From NCBI GenBank assembly GCA_905234265.1, contig CAJOHJ010000009.1, forward strand, positions 62,001 through 126,000: a stretch of DNA of 64,000 nucleotides. The letters are read 5' to 3'. This document shows positions 25,242 to 34,352 of this stretch, piece after piece. Within the stretch, counting starts at the first letter, position 1, and every line of letters begins with the position of its first letter. The notes under the pieces were generated by a model that had not been told where the DNA came from, did no database searches, and saw only the letters and a list, made by a program, of their open reading frames with translations. Source of the stretch: an uncultured Prevotella sp. Its GTDB lineage: Bacteria > Bacteroidota > Bacteroidia > Bacteroidales > Bacteroidaceae. The position numbers and the translations under genes were made by a program.

Positions 25242-28178
25242 ATGAAGCTACTACTAACCGCTGTGCTGTCCCTGCTTGCGCCACTAACGGCCCTGGCCGG
25301 CAACTACGACATGACCGCGCAGCGCATTACTGCTGCCGACGGTCTGCCGACAAACATCATCAGTCGGGTGTGGCAGACCGAAGACGGCTTCATCTGGATG
25401 GAGACGCGCCGCGGACTGGCACGCTACGACGGCTATGTCGTGCAGCAGATGAATGCCGACGCCACCACTATTCCTAATAAAAATAATGTATTGCGCACGC
25501 GCGACGCAGAATGGCGGCGCCTTGGCAAGGGCATGCTGGAACGGCGCGGACGCGACGGCAGCCGGCGGTCGTGGCAACTGATAGACCGCGACATCATTGC
25601 CTACACCAAGGCCGACCACTTCCACGTTGCCGACGTAGACCACCGCACAGAGGCCATTTCAACCTACGGCAACGGCCTGTATCTCTTCGACAAGAACAGC
25701 GGCGAGATGACATGCATAGACAGCGGCGTGATAGACAATCCCTACCTGACGGGGCTGTTCGTCGACCGCACAGGATGCATCTGGCTCATCGAGGACTATC
25801 TTGGCGTGAAATGCCTGCGCATGAACAGCCTTAGCTACAAGAGACACACGCTGGTGACAGGCAGCAGAATTCCCGACGCCAACCACGTGCGCTACATGTC
25901 GGTGGCCGACGGAGGGCGGCTGCTATGCTCGACACAGACGGGCGACAATTTCCTTTACAGCCTTCAGAGCCATACCGCGACGCCATTCCGCAACCTTGGC
26001 AGCCGCCTCTATGCAGCACTCTGCGACAGCAGAGGCACATGGTGGCTGGGGACACGCGGCTCTGGACTGTTCAGAGGCGACCAGCACGTCGGCGGACTGC
26101 CGTCGGAAAACATCTTCGGCATTGCCGACGACGGCCACGGCGGACTGTGGGTGTCAATGTATGGCGGCGGTGCAGCCCACCTGAGCAGCGACGGCAAGAC
26201 AGTATGCCTGCTCAGCGGAAAGAACTGTCACGCCATGGCGCAGGGACGCGACGGCAGCTGGTGGGTGGCCGCTGAAGACTCGCTCTACGTCATCCGCGAC
26301 GGGAAGGCAAGAGGCCACACGGCCGGCTTCTTCATCTGCCTGCTGACGGCAGGCGACGGGACTGTATGGGCCGGCGGCATCGGCTGCGGACTGTACAACT
26401 GCCAAAGCGGCGAGCGGTACACAGTGACGCAGGGACTGGCCAACGACAACATCTATTCCATTCTGGAAGACAGCAGGGGAACGCTTTGGCTTGGCACCGA
26501 AGAGGGGCTGGCCAGCATCAGCCCGGCGACAAAGGACATCAGAAACCACTTGCTGTCAGGCAACCGCCTGTCCAACGTGTACAGCGAGCGCTGTGCCTTG
26601 CGGCTGCCCGACGGACGGCTCGTGTTCGGCACGCACAGCGGAATGGTGGAGATTGGCGACTCTTTTGCCGAAAGAGACTTCATTGCGCCGTCGACAACCG
26701 TAACAGGGCTGACCGTGAACGGCAAGGCACTGAGCGACACCGCCCAGGAGCTGACTCTCGGCCATCAGGACAACAACATAACCTTCCTGTTCTCAAATTT
26801 TCAGTATGCCAGAATGCAGAGCGTGCTGTATCAGTACCGTCTCGACGGCATTGACAAAGACTGGTGCGCGCCGACCAAAGAGCATTCCGCCAGCTACAGG
26901 GAGCTGCCTCCGGGACGCTATGTGTTCCGTGTGCGCTCAAACAACGGAGAGGGCGTCTGGGGCGACGCAGCCAAGCTGACCGTAGTCATAAGCCAGCCAT
27001 GGTGGAACACATGGTGGGCATGGACGCTCTACATTCTTTCCTTCACAGGCGCGGCAGCGGCAGTGCTGATGATTGCACGGCGCATCCTGCGGCTGAACAG
27101 GGAACTGGTGGTGGAGAGGCGCGTGTCCAGCTTCAAGCAAGACTTCTACAGCCGCATAGAGCGCGAGCTGCGCAATCCTGTCAACGTGCTGCAGGGAGCC
27201 GCCGAGAACGTGCAGCTCAGCGGCACGTCGAAGACCACGGTGCAAAGCCTGAGACGCGGCTCGCAGCGGATGCTGAAGCTGATGGACATGCTCAGGCAGT
27301 TCCACCGCTTAGACGACGTGGAGATGCAGGTGAGGGCCGAGCAGGACAGGATGAACAGCGATGCCGAGCAGCACTTCAACGAGATTGTCGGCAAGATACG
27401 AGCAGAGGAAAAAGAACTGAAGGAACTGGCTCCGCCACCCATCAATGACCAGACCATCCTGATTGTAGAGGCCGACGACGACAACCTGGCACACCTCACG
27501 GACACTCTCAATCCCTACTTCCGGATTGTCAGCAGCCCGACGATGGACAATGCCGAGCAGCTGATAGACAGGGAACAGCCGTCGCTGGCAATCATCGACA
27601 TCTCCGCCAACGAGACGGCCGGACGGCAGCTCACCAGGCACATCGTCGGCCGACACGCTTCGCTGCCCATAGTCCACCTGTCGGCCAACGACGACGACAA
27701 CCTGCAGCTGCAAAGCCTGCGCTCGGGGGCTTCCGAATACATGGTAAAGCCCTTCAGCGGCAAGGTGCTTCTGCAAAGAATAGCAAAGTTGCTGAAGCGC
27801 ATGCCCACAGAAGCAAAGAGCGACGCACAGCCGCAGTCGCTGCTGCTGACCGACGTCAGGGACAGGCATTTCCTCAACCAGTTCCAGACACTGATGGATG
27901 CACATGCCGGCGATGCCGACTTTTCCGTAGAGCGCGTGGCCGAGCTGATGCACATCGGCCGCACACAGCTCTACAAGCGCGTAAAAAGCCTCACCGGCGA
28001 GACGCCCGTCCAGCATCTGCACCGCGCACGACTGAAGCTGGCCGCCCACCTGCTGCGACAATCGACGGAAACCGTGGACGAAATCATGAACCGTGCAGGC
28101 TTCCACAGTCCCACGCACTTCTACAACGCCTTCAAGGCACAATATGGCGTCAGCCCTGCAAAGTACAGGCTGGGCTGA
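25242..28178 (+). CDS. Hybrid two-component regulator lacking kinase catalytic parts
   Basis: The start is set at ATG 25242 (signal peptide MKLLLTAVLSLLAPLTALAG). The 978-residue protein has a periplasmic beta-propeller sensor (about 25-500), a Y_Y_Y domain (about 510-585), one transmembrane helix (about 588-612), a short dimerisation-like segment (613-735), a receiver (about 738-860) and an AraC-type DNA-binding domain (about 890-978). The receiver keeps its acceptor Asp (LAIIDIS), acidic pocket and Lys (MVKPF). The kinase part is degenerate: the HE(L/F)RTP motif reads REL-RNP with Arg641 in place of the phosphorylated His, and there is no room for an ATPase domain. It probably controls the adjacent sulfatase/propeller genes without autophosphorylation. 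Confidence 0.88.
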   Translation: MKLLLTAVLSLLAPLTALAGNYDMTAQRITAADGLPTNIISRVWQTEDGFIWMETRRGLARYDGYVVQQMNADATTIPNKNNVLRTRDAEWRRLGKGMLERRGRDGSRRSWQLIDRDIIAYTKADHFHVADVDHRTEAISTYGNGLYLFDKNSGEMTCIDSGVIDNPYLTGLFVDRTGCIWLIEDYLGVKCLRMNSLSYKRHTLVTGSRIPDANHVRYMSVADGGRLLCSTQTGDNFLYSLQSHTATPFRNLGSRLYAALCDSRGTWWLGTRGSGLFRGDQHVGGLPSENIFGIADDGHGGLWVSMYGGGAAHLSSDGKTVCLLSGKNCHAMAQGRDGSWWVAAEDSLYVIRDGKARGHTAGFFICLLTAGDGTVWAGGIGCGLYNCQSGERYTVTQGLANDNIYSILEDSRGTLWLGTEEGLASISPATKDIRNHLLSGNRLSNVYSERCALRLPDGRLVFGTHSGMVEIGDSFAERDFIAPSTTVTGLTVNGKALSDTAQELTLGHQDNNITFLFSNFQYARMQSVLYQYRLDGIDKDWCAPTKEHSASYRELPPGRYVFRVRSNNGEGVWGDAAKLTVVISQPWWNTWWAWTLYILSFTGAAAAVLMIARRILRLNRELVVERRVSSFKQDFYSRIERELRNPVNVLQGAAENVQLSGTSKTTVQSLRRGSQRMLKLMDMLRQFHRLDDVEMQVRAEQDRMNSDAEQHFNEIVGKIRAEEKELKELAPPPINDQTILIVEADDDNLAHLTDTLNPYFRIVSSPTMDNAEQLIDREQPSLAIIDISANETAGRQLTRHIVGRHASLPIVHLSANDDDNLQLQSLRSGASEYMVKPFSGKVLLQRIAKLLKRMPTEAKSDAQPQSLLLTDVRDRHFLNQFQTLMDAHAGDADFSVERVAELMHIGRTQLYKRVKSLTGETPVQHLHRARLKLAAHLLRQSTETVDEIMNRAGFHSPTHFYNAFKAQYGVSPAKYRLG

Positions 28179-28190
28179 TGCAGTGTTGCG

Positions 28191-28320
28191 AAATTATCTC
28201 ATTGAGATAAAAAATTATCTCTGCATGTTACGAAATTATCTCTGCATGTTACGAAATTATCTTACGAAGATAATTTTTTTTCTTACGGAGATATTTTTTT
28301 ATCTCTGCATGATATTTTTT
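28191..28320 (+). repeat. Dispersed palindromic element, copy 2
   Basis: It starts 13 bases after the hybrid regulator stop. It contains two to three CTCTGCATGTTACGAAATTA units and the palindrome around CTTACGAAGATAATTTTTTTTCTTACGGAGAT. Long T runs after each half could make it a terminator for the regulator gene. Same family as 13361, 42201 and 55119. Confidence 0.85.
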
Positions 28321-28412
28321 CCTGACTATTGAAAAATAATTTTTCATTTGCAACGGATTGTCGATTATGTTTTATATTTTTGCACAGAGAAAAGCCCTTT
28401 ACCAATAACAAC

Positions 28413-30131
28413 ATGCTACAGATACGCTGTAAGAACAACAATGTCACGAAGAGTTTTCCGGAAGGAACGTCGCTGCTCGACATCTACCAGGAATTCCAGG
28501 AAGAAATAGCACTGCCCTACCCCGTGGTGTCGGCAAAGGTGAACAACGTCTCGCAGGGACTGAAATTCCGCGTCTATCAAAACCGCGACGTGGAATTTCT
28601 CGACGCGCGCGAAGGCAGCGGCCACCGCGTCTACGTAAGGTCGCTGAGCTTCCTGCTCTACAAGGCCACGCAGGACGTGTTTCCCGGCTCGAAGCTGTTC
28701 ATCGAGCACTCGCTGTGCAGGGGATACTACTGCAATTTCAAGCCTGCGCCCACCACTGCAAAGACAGCGGCAGCAGCCAAGGGAAAAGGCACCGGCGGAA
28801 TAAGCGACGCCTACGTGCAGGCAATAAAGCAGCGCATGCAGGAAATTGTCGACCTGGACATGCCCTTCCGCCGCACAGAGGCCACCACGGAAGAGGCTAT
28901 CCGCGTGTTCCAGGAACGGGGCTTTCAGGACAAGGTGAAACTGCTGGAAACCAGCGGACAGGCATATAGCGACTATTACACGCTGGGCGACACCGTCGAC
29001 TATTACTACGGGCCGCTGGTGCCGTCGGCAGGATATTTGAAGGTGTGGGACCTGGAGGCATACGCCGACGGACTGCTGCTGCGCGTTCCTGACTGGAACA
29101 ATCCCACCCAGGTGGCAGAAAAGGCCAGCCAGCCGAAGACGTTCGGAATGTTTGCCGAGAAGACGCGGTGGGACATCATCATGCGACTGTCGAATGCCGG
29201 CGACGTCAACAAGGCCGTCATGCGCGGACATGCATCGGAACTCATTCAGGTGAGCGAGGCTCTGCAGGAAAAGAAAATAGTGAAAATTGCCGAAGACATC
29301 GACCAGCGCTTCCACGACGCTGAAAACCCTGTGAGGCTCATTCTCATCACTGGCCCGTCGTCGTCGGGAAAGACCACCTTCTGCAAGCGACTGTCGGTGC
29401 AGCTGCTGGCCTGCGGACTGCGCCCGGTATCATTCTCCACCGACGACTATTTCGTGAACCGCACGGACACGCCTAAACTGCCCAACGGCGACTACGACTT
29501 CGACAACATTGAAACCGTAGAATACAAGCTTCTGGAAGAACACCTGCTGAAACTGATGGCCGGCGAAAGGGTGGAAATCCCTGAGTATAACTTTGTTACA
29601 GGCATGAGGGAGTGGAACGGAAAACGGCTGAAGCTCTCTGGCGACACGGTGCTGATAATAGAAGGCATCCATGCGCTGAACCCTCTGCTGACACAGAAAA
29701 TCAAGGACTCGCTGAAATACAAAATCTACATTTCGGCACTTACCAGCATATCGCTCGACGACCACAACTGGATACCCACGCGCGACAACCGACTGCTGCG
29801 ACGCATCATCCGCGACTACAACAAAGGGGCCTTTACTGCACGCCAGACCATCAGCCAATGGAAGAATGTCTGCATGGCTGAGGACAAATGGATTTTCCCT
29901 CATCAGGAAAGTGCCGACGTGATGTTCAACTCTGCGCTGAACATAGAGTTTGCCGTACTGCGCACTCATGCAGAGCTGATACTCTCGCAGGTGCCGAAGA
30001 ACTGTCCGGAATATGCTGAGGCCCACCGCCTGCTGAAGTTCATACACTATTTCCTGCCGGTGAGCGACAAAGAAATACCACCGACAAGCATCATGAGAGA
30101 GTTCGTCGGTGGCAGCAGCTTCAAATATTAA
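28413..30131 (+). CDS. Nucleoside (uridine-type) kinase fused to a TGS/tRNA-synthetase-like N terminus
   Basis: The start is ATG 28413 (MLQIRCKNNN), just after the promoter box TATTTTTG at 28375-28382. The first 60 or so residues resemble a TGS domain, residues about 60-250 the second additional domain of threonyl-tRNA synthetase, and residues about 300-520 a uridine-kinase-type P-loop domain: ITGPSSSGKTTFCKRLSVQL, then STDDYFVNR and IEGIHALNP. This fused form (572 aa) is common in Bacteroidetes. It would phosphorylate uridine or another nucleoside for salvage; the natural substrate is not fixed by the sequence. Confidence 0.85.
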   Translation: MLQIRCKNNNVTKSFPEGTSLLDIYQEFQEEIALPYPVVSAKVNNVSQGLKFRVYQNRDVEFLDAREGSGHRVYVRSLSFLLYKATQDVFPGSKLFIEHSLCRGYYCNFKPAPTTAKTAAAAKGKGTGGISDAYVQAIKQRMQEIVDLDMPFRRTEATTEEAIRVFQERGFQDKVKLLETSGQAYSDYYTLGDTVDYYYGPLVPSAGYLKVWDLEAYADGLLLRVPDWNNPTQVAEKASQPKTFGMFAEKTRWDIIMRLSNAGDVNKAVMRGHASELIQVSEALQEKKIVKIAEDIDQRFHDAENPVRLILITGPSSSGKTTFCKRLSVQLLACGLRPVSFSTDDYFVNRTDTPKLPNGDYDFDNIETVEYKLLEEHLLKLMAGERVEIPEYNFVTGMREWNGKRLKLSGDTVLIIEGIHALNPLLTQKIKDSLKYKIYISALTSISLDDHNWIPTRDNRLLRRIIRDYNKGAFTARQTISQWKNVCMAEDKWIFPHQESADVMFNSALNIEFAVLRTHAELILSQVPKNCPEYAEAHRLLKFIHYFLPVSDKEIPPTSIMREFVGGSSFKY

Positions 30132-30150
30132 TTGCTAATTAATCATTCTA

Positions 30151-31131
30151 TTATTTAAACAGCGAGTATTCCTCCACTTCCCAGGCCAGCGCTCCAGCAC
30201 CAATGACGTCGCGCTCGCTGTCGGCAATGATAGACTTCATTATCTTGCACTTGCCGCGCACGTTGGGGAACACATGCTCGTCGAAAGAGCTGAGCGTGAA
30301 CTGCTCAAGGCGCTGCCAGTCGTGCGACAGGGAGCCGGTGAGAATGATTGCCTCCGGATTGATTACGCCAGCGTAGAATGCAAGGCCTATGCCCAAGTAT
30401 TCGCCGGTGCGCCTGTAAACTTCAACGGCCAGTGCGTCGCCCTTGTCGAAACACTCGGCAATGAAATCTGTGCTGAGGGCTTCCGCATCACGCAGCAGGC
30501 TTGGCTCTTGGCTGTCTGCCAGCAGCTCGCGGGCCGTCTGCAGAATGCCGCGGTCGGAAGCGTACTCCTCAAGGCAGCCCCTGCGGCCACAGGTACACTG
30601 GCGGCCGTTTTCCTCGACGCACGTATGGCCGATTTCTCCGGCAGAGCCATACTCGCCAAGACTGGCGACACCATTGGAGAAGTAGCAGCTGCCCACGCCG
30701 CCATGACCCAGGGAGATGACGATGAAGTCCTTCATGCCGTGAGCCGAACCGTAGACATGCTCGCCGATGGCCGTAACATGGGCATCGTTGGCGACGGCAA
30801 CGGCAAGGCCAAGCTGGTCGCGCATCATTGCCGCCAGGGGGATAATGCCTTTCCACGGGAAGTTGACAGCATTCTCTATGCAGCCGGTAAGGAAGTTTGC
30901 GCTGGGGGCGCTGACACCAACGGAGCGCACTTGCTCGTAGCCGCCGTTCTTATCGACAAGCTCGATGATGCGCTCGCAGAGGATGGACACGAAGTCGTTG
31001 ATATCTGGATAGTCCTTAGTATTTATTTTGCTTTCAGCAAGAACTGTTCCGCGGAGGTCGATGACGCCAAAGGTGGTTATGTTGTCACAGATGTCTATTC
31101 CTACTACTCGGGTCTTTATTGCATTGCTCAT
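30151..31131 (-). CDS. ROK-family sugar kinase
   Basis: The 326-residue protein has the ROK signature with the zinc site GEIGHTCVEENGRQCTCG followed by RRGCLE, and the catalytic Asp116 in VANDAHVTAIGE. The N-terminal phosphate loop is unusual, DICDNIT in place of DIGGT. The probable role is glucokinase or N-acetylhexosamine kinase. It is the second gene of a two-gene operon with the paralogue upstream (31184-32164), separated by 52 bases containing heptamer repeats. The two proteins are similar over their whole length, so they arose by tandem duplication. Confidence 0.85.
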   Translation of the reverse strand: MSNAIKTRVVGIDICDNITTFGVIDLRGTVLAESKINTKDYPDINDFVSILCERIIELVDKNGGYEQVRSVGVSAPSANFLTGCIENAVNFPWKGIIPLAAMMRDQLGLAVAVANDAHVTAIGEHVYGSAHGMKDFIVISLGHGGVGSCYFSNGVASLGEYGSAGEIGHTCVEENGRQCTCGRRGCLEEYASDRGILQTARELLADSQEPSLLRDAEALSTDFIAECFDKGDALAVEVYRRTGEYLGIGLAFYAGVINPEAIILTGSLSHDWQRLEQFTLSSFDEHVFPNVRGKCKIMKSIIADSERDVIGAGALAWEVEEYSLFK

Positions 31132-31147
31132 ATTCTAATTTTTTGGG

Positions 31148-31168
31148 GTGTTGGGTGATGGGTGATGG
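31148..31168 (-). repeat. Three heptamers between the two ROK genes
   Basis: On the plus strand the units are GTGTTGG, GTGATGG and GTGATGG. They belong to the same family as the arrays in aroB, lysS and uvrA and lie about 16 bases upstream of the start of the second ROK gene. Confidence 0.8.
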
Positions 31169-31183
31169 ATGATTACCCTTAAA

Positions 31184-32164
31184 TCACCTGAACAGCGAAT
31201 ACTCCTTGACTGTCCATGCCAGCACGCTGGCACCAAGGAGATTGGCCTCGCTGTCGTCGAAATCGGACAAAAGGAATTTTATCTTGCCTTCTGCATTGTG
31301 GAAGACATGTTCGTTGAAGGACTCGTAGGCGGGGTCTAACAGGCAGCTGCCCAGACGAGAGATGCGGCCGGTGAAGATGATGGCCTCAGGATTGACAACA
31401 GAGGCATAGTTGGCAAGGCCGATGCCAAGTATATGGCCTGTACGCCTCATGATTTCAGTGGCCAGGGCGTCGCCGCGCTCGCAAAACGTCGCAATGATGG
31501 CTGGCGTGAGGTTCTCCACCTGACGCAGGGGCGACGGCTCTCTGATTTCTGAAAGCACTTCATGGGCTGTAAGCACAATGCCTTTGTCAGACGTGTACGT
31601 CTCCAGGCATCCATTGTTGCCGCAGCCGCACTGGCGCCCACCGGCCTTGGCAAGGGTGTGGCCTATCTCGCCGGCAAAGCCGTTAAAGCCAAGATGGACA
31701 AGGCCGTTGCTGTAGATGCAGCTGCCCATGCCGCCTCCAAGAGTTATGAGAATGAAGTTGTTCATGCCGTGAGCAACGCCGTAGGCTTTCTCGCCAAGCG
31801 CACGGGCATGGGCATTGTTGCCGAGACTGACAGCCATGCCAAGACGGTCGCGGAGCATTGCCGTCAGGGGAATGTTGCCCTTCCATGGCAGATTGGCAGC
31901 ATTCTCTATGCAGCCCGTAAGGTAGTTGGAACTCTTGCAGCAGACACCTACCGAGCGAATGCTTTCATAGCCTCCGTTCGCTTCCACCAGCTCCACAATC
32001 TTGTTACTAAGCATCGCGACGTAGTCGCCTACGTTGGAACTGACACCCGTCGGGAAGCTGGACTTGCTGATGATGTTTCCTCTGACATCCACGATTGCCA
32101 CTGTTGTCTCATCAACCCTGATGTCAACACTGACAACTCGCCGCTTTACGTTTTCAATAGTCAT
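31184..32164 (-). CDS. ROK-family paralogue lacking the catalytic aspartate
   Basis: At 326 aa it aligns end to end with the downstream ROK protein and keeps the zinc-binding segment GEIGHTLAKAGGRQCGCG followed by NNGCLE. The position equal to the catalytic Asp is Asn117 (SLGNNAHARALGE), encoded AAT, and the N-terminal loop is DIRVDET. In ROK kinases this Asp is the catalytic base, so this copy is likely inactive as a kinase and may bind sugar for sensing or for complex formation with its partner. A promoter box TAAATTTG lies at 32219-32226 on the minus strand, making this the first gene of the operon. Confidence 0.83.
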   Translation of the reverse strand: MTIENVKRRVVSVDIRVDETTVAIVDVRGNIISKSSFPTGVSSNVGDYVAMLSNKIVELVEANGGYESIRSVGVCCKSSNYLTGCIENAANLPWKGNIPLTAMLRDRLGMAVSLGNNAHARALGEKAYGVAHGMNNFILITLGGGMGSCIYSNGLVHLGFNGFAGEIGHTLAKAGGRQCGCGNNGCLETYTSDKGIVLTAHEVLSEIREPSPLRQVENLTPAIIATFCERGDALATEIMRRTGHILGIGLANYASVVNPEAIIFTGRISRLGSCLLDPAYESFNEHVFHNAEGKIKFLLSDFDDSEANLLGASVLAWTVKEYSLFR

Positions 32165-32218
32165 AACAAACTGTTTACAATAAAGGACAAACGGTATATA
32201 AAAGCTTTTATCAGACTA

Positions 32219-32340
32219 CAAATTTATGTATTCTCTGCTAATCTGCAAAGCTTTTGTAAAGATTTTAGCAATTATTAAATCTGGAAAAGTGAATAAATCA
32301 TAATTACTGCGTTCTATTAATATATAAAATTGTATCTTTG
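32219..32340. promoter_or_regulatory. Divergent promoter region of the ROK operon and lysS
   Basis: TAAATTTG on the minus strand (32219-32226) points to the ROK operon, and TATCTTTG on the plus strand (32333-32340) points to lysS, whose ATG is 32 bases further on. The sequence between is AT-rich without other visible structure. Confidence 0.6.
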
Positions 32341-32372
32341 CACCACATGACAATAATAATTTTATTCAAAGC

Positions 32373-34148
32373 ATGAACATATTAGAACTCAGCGAACAAG
32401 AGATAGGCAGGCGCGAGAGTCTGCAGCAGTTGCGGCAAATGGGAATCGACCCGTATCCCGCCGCAGAATTCCCCACAGACTCCTTTTCGACAGACATACG
32501 GCAGAAAGTGGACAGCGGCGAGTGGAAAATCGACGATGACGACGACCAGAACCCAACACCCATCACCCAACACCCAGAGGTATGCATAGCAGGCCGTATC
32601 ATGAGCCGACGAGTAATGGGAAAGGCCTCGTTCGTGGAACTGCAGGACTCTAAAGGCCGCATTCAGGTATACATCACACGCGACGACATCTGCCCATCTG
32701 ACGACAAGGAACTTTACAACACTGTGTTCAAAAAGCTGCTGGACATAGGCGACTTCATAGGCATCAAGGGCTTCGTGTTCCGCACGCAGACCGGAGAAAT
32801 CAGCGTACACTGCAAGGAGCTGACTCTGCTGTCGAAGGCGCTGAAACCGCTGCCGATCGTGAAATACAAGGACGGCGTGGCCTACGACAAATTCGACGAT
32901 CCAGAATTGCGCTATCGCCAGCGATATGTAGACCTTGTGGTGAACGAAGGCGTGAAGGACACTTTCCTGAAGCGCGCCACCATAGTCCGCACCATGCGAC
33001 GCATCCTCGACGAAGCAGGATACACGGAGGTAGAAACCCCTACCCTGCAGGCCATCGCCGGTGGCGCATCGGCCAGACCGTTCATAACACACTTCAATGC
33101 TCTCGACATTGACATGTATATGCGCATTGCCACCGAGCTATACTTGAAGCGACTCATCGTAGGCGGCTTCGAGGGCGTCTACGAAATAGGCAAGAACTTC
33201 CGCAACGAGGGCATGGACAAGACCCACAACCCAGAATTTACATGCATGGAGCTCTACGTCAGCTACAAGGATTACAACTGGATGATGTCGTTCACTGAAA
33301 AGATGCTTGAGGAAATCTGCGTCGCCGTGAACGGCAAGCCGGAAGTGGAAATCGACGGCAACGTAATATCCTTCCGCGCGCCTTACCGCCGTCTGCCAAT
33401 CCTTGACGCCATCAAGGAGAAGACTGGCTTCGACTGCAACGGCAAGACTGAAGAGGAAATACGCGCATTCTGCAAGGAGAAAGGCATGGAAGTCGACGAG
33501 ACCATGGGCAAGGGAAAGCTTATCGACGAGCTGTTCGGCGAATTCTGCGAGGGCAGCTTCATACAGCCGACATTCATCACCGACTATCCCGTGGAGATGT
33601 CGCCGCTCACGAAGATGCACCGCTCAAAGCCCGGACTTACAGAACGCTTCGAGCTGATGGTCAACGGCAAGGAGCTGGCCAACGCATACTCTGAGCTGAA
33701 CGACCCAATAGACCAGGAAGAGCGCTTCATCGACCAGATGCGACTGGCCGACAAGGGCGACGACGAGGCTATGATTATCGACCACGACTTCCTGCGCGCC
33801 CTGCAGTACGGCATGCCTCCTACGTCTGGCATCGGCATTGGCATCGACCGTCTGGCAATGCTCATGACCGGCAAGTTCGCCATCGGCGAAATTATGCTCT
33901 TCCCACAGATGAAGCCGGAAAAGAAGATACCGCAGTCAACTGCTGCCGAATGGGCCGCCATAGGCGTCGGAGAAGAGTGGATACCTGTATTGCGCAAGGC
34001 TGGCTTCAACATGGTGCAGAACATTGCAACAGAAAAGGCACAGGGATTGCAGCAGAAAATCGGCGACATTGTCAAGAAATACAAGCTTGACATGCAGAAG
34101 CCGTCGGTAGACGAAGTCCAGAACTGGATTAATAAAGTAAAGGAATAA
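32373..34148 (+). CDS. lysS: Lysyl-tRNA synthetase, class II
   Basis: LysS charges tRNA-Lys. The N-terminal anticodon-binding OB fold (about 55-165, VCIAGRIMSRRVMGKASFVEL) and the class II catalytic core are complete: motif 2 FRNEGMDKTHNPEFTCMELY and motif 3 GIGIGIDRLAMLMTG. The 591-residue length includes a C-terminal extension of about 80 residues common in Bacteroidetes. Just before the OB fold the sequence DDDDQNPTPITQHPE is partly encoded by heptamer repeats (32551-32578), a non-conserved insertion in a linker. Downstream is a 21-base tandem array and then gpsA. Confidence 0.96.
   Translation: MNILELSEQEIGRRESLQQLRQMGIDPYPAAEFPTDSFSTDIRQKVDSGEWKIDDDDDQNPTPITQHPEVCIAGRIMSRRVMGKASFVELQDSKGRIQVYITRDDICPSDDKELYNTVFKKLLDIGDFIGIKGFVFRTQTGEISVHCKELTLLSKALKPLPIVKYKDGVAYDKFDDPELRYRQRYVDLVVNEGVKDTFLKRATIVRTMRRILDEAGYTEVETPTLQAIAGGASARPFITHFNALDIDMYMRIATELYLKRLIVGGFEGVYEIGKNFRNEGMDKTHNPEFTCMELYVSYKDYNWMMSFTEKMLEEICVAVNGKPEVEIDGNVISFRAPYRRLPILDAIKEKTGFDCNGKTEEEIRAFCKEKGMEVDETMGKGKLIDELFGEFCEGSFIQPTFITDYPVEMSPLTKMHRSKPGLTERFELMVNGKELANAYSELNDPIDQEERFIDQMRLADKGDDEAMIIDHDFLRALQYGMPPTSGIGIGIDRLAMLMTGKFAIGEIMLFPQMKPEKKIPQSTAAEWAAIGVGEEWIPVLRKAGFNMVQNIATEKAQGLQQKIGDIVKKYKLDMQKPSVDEVQNWINKVKE
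32551..32578 (+). repeat. Heptamer repeats inside lysS
   Basis: ACCCAAC, ACCCATC, ACCCAAC and a degenerate ACCCAGA lie in frame between the N-terminal helix and the OB fold of lysyl-tRNA synthetase, encoding NPTPITQHPE. Same family as the array in aroB. Confidence 0.88.
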
Positions 34149-34215
34149 GCTATGTGGAGAGTGAATTTACGTTCACTTTCCACTATTCTGTTTCCAATAA
34201 CCTATTATTTAAGTA

Positions 34216-34341
34216 CAACGGTCCAGTATTCAAATACAACGGTCCAGTATTCAAATACAACGATCCAGTATTCAAATACAACGGTCCAGTATTCAAATAC
34301 AACGATCCAGTATTCAAATACAACGGTCCAGTATTTAATTT
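34216..34341 (+). repeat. Six tandem 21-base repeats upstream of gpsA
   Basis: Six units begin CAACGGTCCAGTATTC (units 3 and 5 have GATCC in place of GGTCC) and run to 12 bases before the gpsA ATG. The period is a multiple of three, so frames stay open through it, but no start with family similarity is seen and I do not call a gene. There are no spacers, so it is not a CRISPR array. Confidence 0.93.
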
Positions 34342-34352
34342 AAACTAAACAA

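Noticed and set aside
32373..34148. RNA thermometer or T-box-like control of lysS
   Set aside because: The leader after the promoter box is only about 25 bases, too short for such an element.
34216..34341. Regular short repeats that might be a CRISPR array
   Set aside because: The 21-base units are directly adjacent with no spacers, and no cas gene is in the window.
34152..34348. Short frames through the 21-base repeats as a repeat peptide gene
   Set aside because: Two frames are open merely because the period is a multiple of three. There is no family similarity, and the repeats directly precede gpsA.
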